64,000 bases of DNA from Flavobacteriales bacterium (lineage in GTDB: Bacteria > Bacteroidota > Bacteroidia > Flavobacteriales > Flavobacteriaceae). Of this stretch, positions 8,330 through 18,269 are shown in pieces; positions within the stretch are counted from its first letter, which is position 1; every line of letters begins with the position of its first letter. The stretch lies in contig QOQB01000007.1 of NCBI GenBank assembly GCA_003331305.1, positions 1 to 64,000 on the forward strand, written 5' to 3'. Made by a program: the position numbers and the translations under genes. The notes beneath the pieces were generated by a model. The model was not told the origin of the DNA, did not search any database, and saw only the letters and a program-made list of their open reading frames with translations.

Positions 8330-8779
8330 TTATCCTTCCAGTATTTGTGCCGCGTGGTCTTTTGTTTTGACCTTATTAATAACGCGCACAATGGTTCCGG
8401 ACTCGTCAATAACGAAAGTCGTACGAATAATTCCTTCATATTCTCTGCCTTGAAATTTCTTTGGTCCCCAAACTCCAAATGCCTTAATGGCAACGTGGTC
8501 TTCGTCTGCCAATAAGGGATAAGGAAAACCGAACTTTGTTGCAAAGCTAGCCTGTTTTTTAACTGGGTCTGCACTAACTCCCAAGAGCTCGTACCCTTTA
8601 GCTTGAAGCGCAGCATAATTATCACTTAAATTACACGCCTCAGCCGTACAACCAGGTGTATTTGCACGTGGATAAAAAAACACAATCAGCTTCTTTCCAG
8701 TGTAGTCTGTATGGTTAACGGGTTCTCCCAAATGATTTAGGCCTGAAAACACAGGCATTTGATTTCCTTCTTGTAGCAT
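8330..8779 (-). CDS. bcp: Thioredoxin-dependent thiol peroxidase, Bcp/PrxQ type
   Basis: This 149-residue peroxiredoxin reduces hydroperoxides. The peroxidatic motif FFYPRANTPGCTAEAC puts the peroxidatic cysteine at 44 and the resolving cysteine at 49, the five-residue spacing of PrxQ. Later motifs GVSADPVKKQASFATKFGFPYPLLAD and FVIDESGTIV agree with this. I chose the ATG at 8779 (MLQEGNQMP) because family members start about here. An upstream in-frame start only adds ten unconserved residues and would enter the region shared with nth, which is divergent. Confidence 0.95.
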   Translation of the reverse strand: MLQEGNQMPVFSGLNHLGEPVNHTDYTGKKLIVFFYPRANTPGCTAEACNLSDNYAALQAKGYELLGVSADPVKKQASFATKFGFPYPLLADEDHVAIKAFGVWGPKKFQGREYEGIIRTTFVIDESGTIVRVINKVKTKDHAAQILEG

Positions 8780-8811
8780 TTTTTGTAGTTTTAGATGGTA
8801 AAAATACAAAA

Positions 8812-9468
8812 ATGAACAAAGCCGAAAAGGTTGCCTTTGTAATACAAAAACTTGAGGAGCTTTACCCTACAATTCCTATTCCGTTAGACCACAAAGATCC
8901 TTATACCTTACTGATAGCCGTTTTGTTGTCGGCACAAAGCACCGATGTTCGTGTCAATAAAATTACGCCATTACTATTTGCCAAAGCTGACAATCCAACA
9001 GATATGGTAAAATTAAGCGTAGAAGAAATTAGAGCAATCATAAAGCCCGTTGGGCTCTCCCCCATGAAATCAAAGGGCATACACGGGTTATCAGAAATTT
9101 TACTTGAAAAACACAACGGAGAAGTTCCAAAAAGTTTTGAGGCGCTAGAAGCGCTACCTGCCGTTGGCCATAAGACAGCGAGTGTTGTTATGGCACAGGC
9201 TTTTGGTGTTCCGGCTTTTCCAGTAGACACTCATATTCATAGACTCATGTATCGGTGGGGGTTTTCAAACGGGAAGAGTGTAACACAAACAGAGCGTGAC
9301 GCAAAACGATTATTTCCAAAAGAAAAATGGAACGATTTGCACTTGCAAATTATTTGGTACGGCAGAGAATATTGTCCTGCCCGTGGCTGGGACACAAAGA
9401 AAGACATCATTACTCAAACCGTGGGCAGGATGAGTGTTTTAAAAAAACACAATTTCAATTTACAATAA
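8812..9468 (+). CDS. nth: Endonuclease III (Nth) lacking the iron-sulfur cluster ligands
   Basis: This 218-residue base-excision-repair glycosylase/AP lyase acts on oxidised pyrimidines. The helix-hairpin-helix LPAVGHKTASVV carries catalytic Lys121, and catalytic Asp139 is in PVDTHIHR. LLSAQSTD near residue 38 is also standard. The C-terminal four-cysteine [4Fe-4S] loop is missing. After YGREYC (Cys188) there are no more cysteines, and the protein ends 30 residues later. The protein should still fold, as cluster-less members of this family are known. The 3' end overlaps a 45-codon gene on the other strand by 14 bp. Confidence 0.94.
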   Translation: MNKAEKVAFVIQKLEELYPTIPIPLDHKDPYTLLIAVLLSAQSTDVRVNKITPLLFAKADNPTDMVKLSVEEIRAIIKPVGLSPMKSKGIHGLSEILLEKHNGEVPKSFEALEALPAVGHKTASVVMAQAFGVPAFPVDTHIHRLMYRWGFSNGKSVTQTERDAKRLFPKEKWNDLHLQIIWYGREYCPARGWDTKKDIITQTVGRMSVLKKHNFNLQ

Positions 9469-9592
9469 AATCCAGAGGAGTTTTGTCAACTTTTATCGAG
9501 TTATAAGCTGCTGCAAACTGCGTAATGAAAAGCAGGGTATCTTTATTTGGTGACGGGGTATTTTTATAAGGTAGCGTGTAAAGTTTATCCAT
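9455..9592 (-). CDS. 45-residue microprotein downstream of the ECF sigma gene
   Basis: The frame starts with ATG at 9592 and ends with TGA at 9457-9455. The product begins MDKLYTLPYKNTPSPNKDTL, continues LFITQFAAAYNSIKVDKTPL and ends DFIVN. It has no membrane segment; a predicted helix with alternating hydrophobics (LLFITQFAAAY) dominates the middle. It starts 37 bp after the sigma-factor stop codon on the same strand with no terminator between them, so cotranscription is likely. Its end overlaps nth by 14 bp. Its position suggests a conserved small partner or regulator linked to the sigma factor, but I do not recognise a family. Confidence 0.6.
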   Translation of the reverse strand: MDKLYTLPYKNTPSPNKDTLLFITQFAAAYNSIKVDKTPLDFIVN

Positions 9593-9629
9593 TAAATAGT
9601 TTAACTTGATAACGCTTTGGATGGTGTTA

Positions 9630-10211
9630 TTATTGTGTCATGGTCAAATTTCGCTCGTCAATCAGTTTTCTCAAATTGATAAGCCCATAGCGCATTCTTC
9701 CTAAAGAAGTATTAATGCTAACATTCGTGCGTTCTGCAATTTCTTTAAAACTCATGTCTTGATACAAACGCATATGCAATACCTCAAGTTGATTTTTTGG
9801 AAGCTCGTTGATTAAGATGTTTAAATCTTCTTTGATTTGCGTATTGATAAGCAAGTCTTCAATGTTTTGTGTTGGCTCAGAAACACGATAAAAAACATCT
9901 TTATCGCTATCATGTGATTCATACATTGGCATACGTTGTTTGCGTCTGAAATGATCTACAATCAAGTTATGAGCAATACGCATCACCCAAGACAAAAATC
10001 GCCCTTCATCGTTATATGTACCTTTTTTTAGTGTTTTAATGACTTTGATAAAGGTGTCTTGAAAAACATCATCTGCCAATTCTCTATCCTTTATTTTGGA
10101 ATAGATAAAGCTATAAATACGTTGTTTGTATCTGTTGAGAAGCGTTTCAAACGCTTCATTGTTACCGCTTAAATACTGCTGTATTAGTATGTTGTCAGGG
10201 AGGATAGACAT
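9630..10211 (-). CDS. RNA polymerase sigma factor, ECF subfamily
   Basis: This 193-residue sigma-70-family factor contains only regions 2 and 4. Region 2 spans roughly residues 18-85 (YKQRIYSFIYSKI, ELADDVFQDTFIKVIKTL, RFLSWVMRIAHNLIVDHFRR). Region 4 spans about 130-180 (LPKNQLEVLHMRLYQDMSFKEIAERTNVSINTSLGRMRYGLINLR, split by the linker before it). No anti-sigma membrane protein is adjacent, unlike most ECF loci. The only cotranscribed candidate is the 45-residue microprotein. Its own promoter lies at 10279-10309. The neighbours (bcp, nth, uvrA) hint at a stress or repair context, which is inference. Confidence 0.95.
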   Translation of the reverse strand: MSILPDNILIQQYLSGNNEAFETLLNRYKQRIYSFIYSKIKDRELADDVFQDTFIKVIKTLKKGTYNDEGRFLSWVMRIAHNLIVDHFRRKQRMPMYESHDSDKDVFYRVSEPTQNIEDLLINTQIKEDLNILINELPKNQLEVLHMRLYQDMSFKEIAERTNVSINTSLGRMRYGLINLRKLIDERNLTMTQ

Positions 10212-10278
10212 ATATTACTCTTTATAGATTAAATAAAATTTTGAGTAAAAGTGTCTAAATAGGCATTTGTTTGAACAA

Positions 10279-10309
10279 CAAATATAAAAACATAATCAAT
10301 ATGTAACAA
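10279..10309 (-). promoter_or_regulatory. Promoter of the ECF sigma gene (TTG-N20-TATATTTG)
   Basis: On the minus strand a -33 TTG (10309-10307) is followed after 20 bp by TATATTTG (10286-10279). This is an essentially complete Bacteroidota housekeeping promoter. The predicted leader is about 63 nt. Confidence 0.65.
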
Positions 10310-10333
10310 ATAAAGCTGTTTATTGGGTTAATA

Positions 10334-10341
10334 TACATTTG
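10334..10341 (+). promoter_or_regulatory. -7 element TACATTTG for uvrA
   Basis: An exact TAnnTTTG match 24-33 bp before the non-ATG start codons of uvrA. No -33 TTG at the standard distance. Confidence 0.55.
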
Positions 10342-10371
10342 AATCAATATCTTTAATGCTTCGATTTGCTT

Positions 10372-13137
10372 GTGTTGAAAAAAGAAAAATATATTGAGAT
10401 AAAGGGAGCTCAGATGCACAATCTTAAAAATGTGGATGTGCTAATTCCTCGCAATAAGCTCGTGGTCGTTACGGGCCTTTCAGGGTCGGGAAAATCAAGC
10501 CTTGCCTTCGACACCCTGTATGCAGAAGGCCAGCGTCGCTATGTAGAAAGTTTGTCATCTTATGCCAGGCAGTTTTTAGGTCGGCTTAATAAGCCAAAAG
10601 TCGAGCAAATTAATGGCATTGCCCCTGCTATTGCAATTGAGCAAAAAGTAATCAGTAACAACCCGCGTTCTACGGTGGGCACTACAACTGAAATATATGA
10701 TTATCTTAAATTGTTGTTTGCACGAATTGGTAAAACATATTCTCCCATATCTGGAAAAGAAGTTAAAAAGGATGATACCAAAGATGTTCTAGCGCATTTA
10801 AAAAAAATTGAAGAAGGGACAAAACTCTTGGTACTTGCCCCAATAAATATTCCCAAAAACCGAACCTTACAAGGAACGTTAGAGGTATACAAACAACAAG
10901 GATATGCACGTCTTTGGCTCAATAACGCCATGGTGCGTATTGCTGATGCTAACCCTAGTAAAAAAGATAAAATTTCGCTTGTTGTAGACCGAATCGTATT
11001 AAAGCATGATGAAGACTTTTTTCACCGAGTAGCAGAGTCAATTGAAACTGCATTTCACGAAGGGAATGGTACATTAATCATACGTGCATTATCGGAAAAC
11101 ACCCAGCAAGAGTTTTCCAACAGATTTGCAATTGACGGGATGGAGTTTAAACCTCCAAACGAGCACATGTTTAGCTTTAACAACCCGCTTGGCGCTTGCC
11201 CGAATTGCGAAGGGTATGGAGACTTAATTGGCATTGATGAGCAACTCGTTGTTCCGAATACAAGCCTATCCGTATTTGGGGGAGCTGTTGCGCCTTGGAA
11301 AGGAGAACGTTTGCAGCGTTATAAAAATGATTTTGTAGACAGCGCCTATTTGTTTGATTTCCCTGTTCATAAGCCCTATTTTGAGTTAAGTAATGCTCAG
11401 AAAAAATCGCTTTGGGAAGGCAATAAATATGTAAAGGGAATTCATCATTTCTTTGCGAAGCTAGAAGCAAAAAACTACAAAATTCAAAACCGTGTATTAC
11501 TGTCCCGATATCGCGGAAGAACCACTTGTAACAGCTGTAACGGTAAACGACTTAACAAAGCTGCCTCCTACGTTCGCGTTGATTCCTACACACTTTCTGA
11601 TTTGGTTGATATGCCAATTGTGCAACTCACCAAAACCATGCTGGCATTGAAATTATCGGACCACCAAAAACATATTGCAAGACGTCTTCTAGTGGAAATA
11701 AATGATAGGCTACATTTTCTTAATCAAGTGGGATTAGGGTATTTGACATTGAATCGAAGAGCAAACACGCTCTCGGGTGGTGAATCACAACGCATAAACC
11801 TTGCAACATCGTTGGGAAGTAGTTTGGTCGGGTCGCTATACATTTTGGATGAGCCTAGCATTGGACTGCATCCAAAAGACACCGCTAGGCTTATTGAAGT
11901 GCTTATTAAATTGCGTGATTTGGGCAATACAGTCATTGTGGTAGAACACGATGACGACATCATGCGTGCAGCCGATGAAATCATTGACTTAGGACCTGAT
12001 GCAGGCGTTTTTGGGGGTGAGGTAGTAGCACAAGGCAGCTATGAAAAGCTGCTAAAATCAGAAACATGGACAGGAAAATATCTATCGGGGAAGTCTGAAA
12101 TTTATTTGCCAAAAAATCGAATAAAACCCACAAAAGAATTGCGTGTTGTTGGCGCAAGAGAGCACAACCTAAAGAACATAACTGTATCATTTCCATTGCA
12201 CATGCTTACTGTGATTACTGGCGTTTCGGGAAGTGGAAAAAGCACACTTGTAAAAGACATTCTGTTGCCAGCTGTAAGAAAAGAAAAAAATATTTACGGC
12301 GATAAAAGCGGTGAATTTACTTCGCTTGAAGGCGATTTAGATAGCTTTCAAGAGATTCAGTATATAAGTCAAAAACCTATTGGACTGTCATCACGTTCGA
12401 ATCCAGTAACTTACATCAAAGCCTATGATGACATTCGAAAACTCTATGCGCAACAGAGCTTATCCAAACAACGTGGATTTCAATCCAAACACTTTTCATT
12501 TAATGTAGATGGGGGAAGATGCCCGAATTGTAAAGGAGAAGGAACAGTAAAAATTGAAATGCAGTTTATGGCAGATGTTGATTTGGTTTGCGAAGAATGC
12601 AACGGAAAACGCTTTAAAAAAGAAGTATTAGAAGTTGCCTTTGAAGGGAAATCTATTCATGATGTTCTAACTATGAGCATTGACGAAGCTATTGCTTTTT
12701 TTCAATTGCATAAGCAAACCAAAATTGCTGACAAATTACAACCTCTACAAGATGTTGGCATGGGGTATGTTGCGCTTGGTCAATCGTCTTCTACCCTATC
12801 TGGAGGAGAAGCACAACGCATCAAGCTAGCAAGTTTTTTACTTAAAGGTGCTCAAAAGAACAAAACACTGTTTCTATTTGACGAACCTACTACCGGACTT
12901 CATATGCATGATATCAACAAACTTGTGGGGTCGTTTAGAGCTCTCATTAATCGCGGGCACTCATTAATTGTCATTGAACACAACATTGGTCTAATTGAAC
13001 AAGCGGATTATATCATTGACTTGGGACCTGGAGGAGGTACAAATGGAGGTAACATTCTGGCAGTCGGAACACCCGAGCAAGTAAATCAAGACAAAAAGTC
13101 AAGTCTTTATGACTACTTATTTAAGAAAAAATCTTGA
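10372..13137 (+). CDS. uvrA: UvrABC excinuclease subunit A
   Basis: This is the DNA damage-recognition ATPase of nucleotide excision repair. It has two ABC modules: Walker [10 protein letters not shown] near residue 35 and GVSGSGKST near 615, with signatures LSGGESQR and LSGGEAQR and Walker B LYILDEP and LFLFDEP. Zinc modules are [24 protein letters not shown] and CEECNGKR. Length (~921) is normal. After the in-frame stop at 10354-10356 there is no ATG before MHNLKNVDV, which is already inside the conserved region, so the start must be GTG (10372, chosen), TTG (10366) or TTG (10375). An ATG at 10356 in another frame leads only to a 14-codon frame. The 3' end overlaps the convergent flippase gene by 17 bp. 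Confidence 0.95.
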   Translation: MLKKEKYIEIKGAQMHNLKNVDVLIPRNKLVVVTGLSGSGKSSLAFDTLYAEGQRRYVESLSSYARQFLGRLNKPKVEQINGIAPAIAIEQKVISNNPRSTVGTTTEIYDYLKLLFARIGKTYSPISGKEVKKDDTKDVLAHLKKIEEGTKLLVLAPINIPKNRTLQGTLEVYKQQGYARLWLNNAMVRIADANPSKKDKISLVVDRIVLKHDEDFFHRVAESIETAFHEGNGTLIIRALSENTQQEFSNRFAIDGMEFKPPNEHMFSFNNPLGACPNCEGYGDLIGIDEQLVVPNTSLSVFGGAVAPWKGERLQRYKNDFVDSAYLFDFPVHKPYFELSNAQKKSLWEGNKYVKGIHHFFAKLEAKNYKIQNRVLLSRYRGRTTCNSCNGKRLNKAASYVRVDSYTLSDLVDMPIVQLTKTMLALKLSDHQKHIARRLLVEINDRLHFLNQVGLGYLTLNRRANTLSGGESQRINLATSLGSSLVGSLYILDEPSIGLHPKDTARLIEVLIKLRDLGNTVIVVEHDDDIMRAADEIIDLGPDAGVFGGEVVAQGSYEKLLKSETWTGKYLSGKSEIYLPKNRIKPTKELRVVGAREHNLKNITVSFPLHMLTVITGVSGSGKSTLVKDILLPAVRKEKNIYGDKSGEFTSLEGDLDSFQEIQYISQKPIGLSSRSNPVTYIKAYDDIRKLYAQQSLSKQRGFQSKHFSFNVDGGRCPNCKGEGTVKIEMQFMADVDLVCEECNGKRFKKEVLEVAFEGKSIHDVLTMSIDEAIAFFQLHKQTKIADKLQPLQDVGMGYVALGQSSSTLSGGEAQRIKLASFLLKGAQKNKTLFLFDEPTTGLHMHDINKLVGSFRALINRGHSLIVIEHNIGLIEQADYIIDLGPGGGTNGGNILAVGTPEQVNQDKKSSLYDYLFKKKS

Positions 13138-14581
13138 ATTTGTTTTGAAGAGTTTGTTGTAATGTTGGAGATAATTTTAAGCTAGCTATCACTAGAACAT
13201 ATACAACTGTGATCAAAGTAGATTTTATGCCAATTTCCCAAATAGGGTGAACATTTAGATGGACAAAAGATACGCCCAAAAACATAAGACCGATTACAAT
13301 AAACGCTAAAATGGTGTGCTTTCCGTAGGGTTGTGTTCCAAAATAGAAATACACAAAAGCCATGCGTATGAAAGTAAAAAGAACCACAAGAACCAGCGTA
13401 GTGATAGCTGCACCATTAATGCCATACTTAGGAATAAACAGGATATTTCCGATTACCACAAAAACCGCCATGAATATGGTGAGAAGTAATGCGGTTTGAT
13501 ATTTTTTTGAATTGATAAGTATGGTGTTGGCGGCCCCCGAGCTCATCGTTATAAGTTTTCCAAAAGAAATCATCAGTACTACCCAAATAGCATTGCTGTA
13601 ACCCTTGTCTTCCAATAACTCAAAAAGTGACTCAATACTTCCATTTACTAATAGAAAAAACCAGCCAGCCAAGAGCAAAAGGTTTATCGAACTGTCTTTG
13701 TAAAGCTTTGAAAGGCGAGCGGTGTTGTTTTCGTTTATTGCTTTTGCCACCATCGGGTTTAAAATCTGAAACAATGCGCGTCCAGGTACCTCAATAAGAG
13801 TTGCTGTGTAAATAGCAACAGAATAAAAACCAGTCTGACTGATATCCAAATATTGTGGCAACATAGATTTATCAATATCAATAATCAAGCTCCCAGCAGA
13901 TGCTGCTAAGACCAAATACAAGCTGTAACGGATGAGTTCAGGCAGATTTTTAGGTTTTTGCCATGAAAATTTTGGTGATTGTATACGAAAAGCAATACGT
14001 ATCATCAGCACTAAACGTAAGTAATATAACCCCACAAGAAGTCCGAAAAACAGGTTTAAATCAATTGCGTTTGCCGCATAAAGAATCAGTAAAATAAAAA
14101 TGCTTAACCTTGGGTATATTTCTTTGAGCGTATTGCCCAGAACAGATTTAAAATGCACCCTAGCCCATGAATAAAACACCTCAAAGTAAGCCGTCGCAAA
14201 TGCTACTGAAAAAATTACCCAGGTATAGGATGCTATAATGGGATTTTCAACAGAAAGTAACCCAGCTACAGCGTCGTGAAAAAAGATAGCAACAAAACCC
14301 AAAGGCAATGCAATAAGCAATGGCAGCAGCACCACATAAGAAAGAAATCCTTGTCGCTCGTTTTCAGCATAGCTGCTATGAAACTTAATAATAGTTTGGG
14401 CTACACCAAAACCAATAAGTGGCATTAAAAGATTAGAAACTGCCAATAAAAAAACGACTAATCCCTGTTTTTCAGCACCAAAAAAATACGGGTAAAACAC
14501 AAGTGTATTCACTGCGCCAATTCCGAAACCAAGCATAATGCTGGCTAAGTTTTTTGTGGATTGTGACGTGAGCATATTCAT
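13121..14581 (-). CDS. Oligosaccharide flippase / polysaccharide biosynthesis membrane protein (Wzx-like)
   Basis: This 486-residue protein has about 12-14 hydrophobic segments along its whole length, starting MLGFGIGAVNTLVFYPYFFG, as in the MATE/MVF polysaccharide transporter superfamily. A GRALFQILNPMVAKAI segment in the middle and KYGINGAAITTLV near residue 395 are typical of Wzx-like flippases. It would move a lipid-linked glycan across the inner membrane. It is the last gene of a three-gene operon with a glycosyltransferase (4-bp overlap) and the YfhO protein. The substrate cannot be told from sequence. Confidence 0.88.
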   Translation of the reverse strand: MNMLTSQSTKNLASIMLGFGIGAVNTLVFYPYFFGAEKQGLVVFLLAVSNLLMPLIGFGVAQTIIKFHSSYAENERQGFLSYVVLLPLLIALPLGFVAIFFHDAVAGLLSVENPIIASYTWVIFSVAFATAYFEVFYSWARVHFKSVLGNTLKEIYPRLSIFILLILYAANAIDLNLFFGLLVGLYYLRLVLMIRIAFRIQSPKFSWQKPKNLPELIRYSLYLVLAASAGSLIIDIDKSMLPQYLDISQTGFYSVAIYTATLIEVPGRALFQILNPMVAKAINENNTARLSKLYKDSSINLLLLAGWFFLLVNGSIESLFELLEDKGYSNAIWVVLMISFGKLITMSSGAANTILINSKKYQTALLLTIFMAVFVVIGNILFIPKYGINGAAITTLVLVVLFTFIRMAFVYFYFGTQPYGKHTILAFIVIGLMFLGVSFVHLNVHPIWEIGIKSTLITVVYVLVIASLKLSPTLQQTLQNKFKIFS

Positions 14582-15825
14582 GCGTTTTCCAGTATAAGTT
14601 TTAGATATTCCTTTGCAATTTTTTCACGTTGAAATTGTTCAATTTTTTTGCTTTGAAAGGGTTTATCGATTTCAGTAAACCAATTAAGTAACGTAGATTT
14701 TATCTTTTTCTTGTCATCAAATGCCGTGTAAACACCCAACTGGTGCGTCGTAAATAACATTTCCATGTCGCTCGGCTGTGGTCCAATTGCCAAAACAGGA
14801 CGCTTAGCCGCCATATACTCAAATAGCTTTCCGTGGATAATGTTGTGCGTGTTTGGCATATCAATTCCCAACAATAATAGGGCTTTTGCGTTTGGCAAGC
14901 GTTTGTCTAATTCCTCTTTTGGTTTGTAGCCTAAAAATTTCACCCACTTCTGAATGCCTAAACGATATACATCTTCCCTTACATTTACGGCTACTTTACC
15001 ATAAATTTCAAGTGAAAATTGTGTTGCGAAATCTTTACTTTTTTGAGTTAATTCTAATATCGCCATCCAAAGTTCCTCTGGGTTTTGCTGTGATTTTAAG
15101 CTTCCAGCATATACCATTGCTTTCTTTGGATTTGACGAATTTGGAAGTATTTTTTCGTAGCCATTAGTCAGTACCGAAGTTGCGGCGTTGTAATCTCTAA
15201 ATTCCTTTGCCAAAGACGGCGTCGTTACCACTACCCTATCTGCAGCTTGTAAAACACGTTTTTGCAGTAGTTTATGTTTGTCCTTAGTGCTTCTTGACAT
15301 AGGTAAACTATCGTTTTGGAAAAAACCCACCCAAGGATCACGTAAATCAGCAATCCACTTTATGTTGTCTCTTGCTTTTACTTTTAGTCCAATCAAATGC
15401 AGCGAGTGTGGTGGTCCAGACGTAATAAGTAAATCAAAAGGGGTTTTTGCATGTTGATTTAGTAATGACTTCGCTGCCGCTTTTGCCCAAAATACACGGG
15501 CATCTGGAATTAAAAAATTTGCCCGCACAAAGCGCATCAAATTACTTTTGAGACCATCACTTTGACCCATGTTTTCTCCGATGGCATCTTTACTTTTTTG
15601 TAACGGTTCCCATCCATCAACATAGATTACATCAATATACTCATGTACTTTTTTTGTCAATGCGTTATCAGTTTCAGCAATACGAGGGTTTTTCGGAGTA
15701 AATACAGAAATTTTTATACCATTTTTGGCAAAGTAGTTTGCAAAAAACAGCCAGCGTTGTACTCCAGACCCTCCCGATGGCGGCCAATAATAAACGACTA
15801 GTGCAATGTGCTTGGACGAATTCAA
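14578..15825 (-). CDS. Glycosyltransferase, GT4-like (family 1 fold)
   Basis: This is a 415-residue GT-B fold protein. The N-terminal half starts with VVYYWPPSGGSGVQRWLFFANYFAKNG, a common acceptor-side opening of GT4 enzymes (broken here at SGG). The C-terminal half has PKKAMVYAGSL, a VKFLGYKPKEEL strand and the donor-binding region HGKLFEYMAAKRPVLAIGP. It would transfer a nucleotide-activated sugar in surface-glycan synthesis on the cytoplasmic side. It overlaps both neighbours by 4 bp, so the three genes form a translationally coupled operon. Confidence 0.88.
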   Translation of the reverse strand: MNSSKHIALVVYYWPPSGGSGVQRWLFFANYFAKNGIKISVFTPKNPRIAETDNALTKKVHEYIDVIYVDGWEPLQKSKDAIGENMGQSDGLKSNLMRFVRANFLIPDARVFWAKAAAKSLLNQHAKTPFDLLITSGPPHSLHLIGLKVKARDNIKWIADLRDPWVGFFQNDSLPMSRSTKDKHKLLQKRVLQAADRVVVTTPSLAKEFRDYNAATSVLTNGYEKILPNSSNPKKAMVYAGSLKSQQNPEELWMAILELTQKSKDFATQFSLEIYGKVAVNVREDVYRLGIQKWVKFLGYKPKEELDKRLPNAKALLLLGIDMPNTHNIIHGKLFEYMAAKRPVLAIGPQPSDMEMLFTTHQLGVYTAFDDKKKIKSTLLNWFTEIDKPFQSKKIEQFQREKIAKEYLKLILENA

Positions 15826-18209
15826 TGAGTATCGTTTTTTGGTAAAAACAAACCGATTGCAAGTGCAAAAATCAACCAGCCAGATGCCATAACAAACGTG
15901 CCGGTACGAATCACAGCAGGCTCAAATTTAAACGTTAATTGATGAGAACCCGGTGGTAAGACAACTCCTCGCAAAAGGTAATTTACTTTATGATAGTCTA
16001 TTAACTTATCGTTTAAATAGGCATTCCATCCCTTGGGATAATGCATTTCGGAAAAAACGGCGAGTCGCTGATGTTTTACATTTACGTGGTATCGCAACAA
16101 ATTATTACGCTGTTCAATAAGTGCTATTGTATCTGTGCTTGAAGACTTAAACACAGTTGCCTTCAATTCTTGTGACAACACTTGTGTTTTTGGATTAATT
16201 TTTCCCAATCCAATCATTTCTTCATTTGCGGAGCTAACAGCAATCACTTCGTTTACTAGCCAAGCACTACCCAAAGCAGAAGGACGGGAAGCAACCCCGC
16301 TATCGATAGCATCATCCAATACATATTTAACATTCAACAGATCCAATACAATGCTATCTTCTTGTTGTAAGTAAAAATCGTAAACTTCTTGTAAGGCAGC
16401 AGGTTTTGCCCCGTGATATCCGCCAATAGTTCGATGAAAATAAGCCGTTCGGGCATTTGACGTCCCCAATCGGGGTTCAAAAACGCGGTAGCGAGATGTG
16501 TCTTTTAAAATTTCTTTGTCTTGGGGCGTAGCAACAAAAGCCTGCTTGTGACGAAAAGGAGTAGCGAATTGATCTTCTTCAAAATAAACACGGTTTTGTT
16601 TCCACAGGTCCGTTAGCACCAAAATGGCAAGTAATGCTACAAAAGCGTTTTTAGAAATCTTCTTTTTCCAAAAAAGTAATATTACAGCAACGGTCAAACT
16701 AACAAAAAGTATAAGTTGCCAAATATCGTTTACTAACAAATCCGCACGTGCCCTTTTGAGCGGCTTCATTATTTCGGGGTATTGTGCAAATGGCTCATAT
16801 GAAGATGTGTATGAAAATAATCCTTTTGAACCTGCGACCAAAAATAATATCAACAGAACAAAAAAAGACAACACGTAAAAACATTTAACTAATTTTTGCC
16901 TGATAATAACATTCTCATTTACCAAATATTGAACGCCTAACATGGCAGCATACGGAACGCAGATCATGATCATGATTTGCGCTGAACTCACGGCTCTAAA
17001 CTTGTCATAAAGTGGCAAATAATCAATAAAAAGCTGGGTGATTTCCGGCACGTGTTTACCCCAAGAAAACAACAACGAAATCCCTATTGTGGTAAGCAGT
17101 ATGAGTCGAGTATTAAAATTCGTTGTGCGAAGTCCAAGGAAAGCGAAGAATAACGTAACAATACCCAAATAAACGGGTGCAGCAACTATGGGTTGATTGC
17201 CCCAATACGGACGTGCATACCTAAAAATAGTACTGGCAGTTTCGGCATCTAGCGTTCGTAAAAATTTCACAAAATCACTTTCAATTGGAAAGCTTGCACT
17301 GGAGCTACCACCCACCACATTTGGCACAAAAAAAGTAAGTGTTTCTAGTATGCCATAGCTGTACTCAGTGATGTAATCAAACGACAAGCCTGATGTAGCT
17401 TCTTTGGGAGAACCATCTGCATTTATGCTAAGCTCAGATGCACTTCGAGTGCTAAACGCAGTATACTCAAGCGTGGCTAATACGCCCTGCGCATTGAGCA
17501 AAAGTGCTAAAATTCCTGCTGTAATAATCTTTGCTACTGGTCTTAAAACAGATCGAATATCATTTTTACGCCATGTCCAAATGCTCCAAAATAAGGCAGA
17601 AATTACAACCATTATAAGGGTGTAATATGTCATTTGAAGGTGATTCGCATGTAATTGCAATGCCAAGCCAAGTGTAAGCCAAACAAAACCCCATTTCTTT
17701 TTATCAATTAAAACTTGAAATAATCCCAGAAATATCAACGGTGCATAGGCCAAGGCCATAGCTTTGGTATTATGTCCGACCATTAAAATTATGATATAGT
17801 ATGAGGAAAAGCCGTAGGCTAATGACCCCAAAACAGAAACAGGAATGGAAAATCGCCTGCTTTGTGCAAATAGATAGAAAAAGAATAAATACAAAAAAAG
17901 CATATCGGCAGGACGAGATAAAAACTGAAGAGCGCTCTCAATAAAGCGCAACACGTCGTAAGGATAACGAGGTGTAATTTGGTATGTCGGCATTCCTACA
18001 AAAGCATTGTCAATCCAAAAAGGTTCTTCATCAAAATCAGCACGATGTTCCAAGATTTGACGTTGCATACCCTTGAACTGGACAATGTCAGATTGTACAA
18101 TCGCTTTTCCTGAAAGAACAGGATAGAAATACAACAACGAAATTGCAACAAAAAATAACGTCACAAGCACGTGGGGTAGTAAAAAACGGAGCTTAAGAAG
18201 TTGCATCAT
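15822..18209 (-). CDS. YfhO-family multi-pass membrane protein
   Basis: This ~795-residue protein has about 12 transmembrane helices in the first 550 residues and a C-terminal extracytoplasmic domain. Motifs include SLLYFYPVLSGKAIVQSDIVQ, GFSSYYIIILMVGHNTKAMALAYAP and YPKGWNAYLNDKL near residue 725, all typical of the YfhO (GT-C-like) family. Some members act in glycosylation of lipoteichoic acid or other surface polymers. The start is ATGATG at 18209/18206, chosen because a perfect TATTTTTG element ends 5 nt upstream. In-frame ATGs further upstream would lie inside the promoter. It is the first gene of the glycan operon. Confidence 0.87.
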   Translation of the reverse strand: MMQLLKLRFLLPHVLVTLFFVAISLLYFYPVLSGKAIVQSDIVQFKGMQRQILEHRADFDEEPFWIDNAFVGMPTYQITPRYPYDVLRFIESALQFLSRPADMLFLYLFFFYLFAQSRRFSIPVSVLGSLAYGFSSYYIIILMVGHNTKAMALAYAPLIFLGLFQVLIDKKKWGFVWLTLGLALQLHANHLQMTYYTLIMVVISALFWSIWTWRKNDIRSVLRPVAKIITAGILALLLNAQGVLATLEYTAFSTRSASELSINADGSPKEATSGLSFDYITEYSYGILETLTFFVPNVVGGSSSASFPIESDFVKFLRTLDAETASTIFRYARPYWGNQPIVAAPVYLGIVTLFFAFLGLRTTNFNTRLILLTTIGISLLFSWGKHVPEITQLFIDYLPLYDKFRAVSSAQIMIMICVPYAAMLGVQYLVNENVIIRQKLVKCFYVLSFFVLLILFLVAGSKGLFSYTSSYEPFAQYPEIMKPLKRARADLLVNDIWQLILFVSLTVAVILLFWKKKISKNAFVALLAILVLTDLWKQNRVYFEEDQFATPFRHKQAFVATPQDKEILKDTSRYRVFEPRLGTSNARTAYFHRTIGGYHGAKPAALQEVYDFYLQQEDSIVLDLLNVKYVLDDAIDSGVASRPSALGSAWLVNEVIAVSSANEEMIGLGKINPKTQVLSQELKATVFKSSSTDTIALIEQRNNLLRYHVNVKHQRLAVFSEMHYPKGWNAYLNDKLIDYHKVNYLLRGVVLPPGSHQLTFKFEPAVIRTGTFVMASGWLIFALAIGLFLPKNDTH

Positions 18210-18213
18210 CTTC

Positions 18214-18221
18214 CAAAAATA
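18214..18221 (-). promoter_or_regulatory. -7 element TATTTTTG for the yfhO-glycosyltransferase-flippase operon
   Basis: An exact TAnnTTTG match whose last G is 5 nt from the ATG at 18209, which predicts a leaderless mRNA. Confidence 0.6.
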
Positions 18222-18258
18222 CAACTCTATACGTAACCAACAGAATTTATAATTCATG

Positions 18259-18266
18259 TATATTTG
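18259..18266 (+). promoter_or_regulatory. -7 element TATATTTG for the outer-membrane protein gene
   Basis: An exact match with its last G 4 nt before the ATG at 18270. Divergent from the yfhO promoter, and also consistent with a leaderless message. Confidence 0.6.
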
Positions 18267-18269
18267 ACT

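Noticed and set aside
10356-10400. ATG at 10356 as uvrA start through a frameshift
   Set aside because: Its frame stops after 14 codons. A GTG or TTG start in the true frame explains the gene without an error.
11177-11470. 97-codon minus-strand frame inside uvrA
   Set aside because: Antisense shadow of a strongly conserved gene, with no recognisable product.
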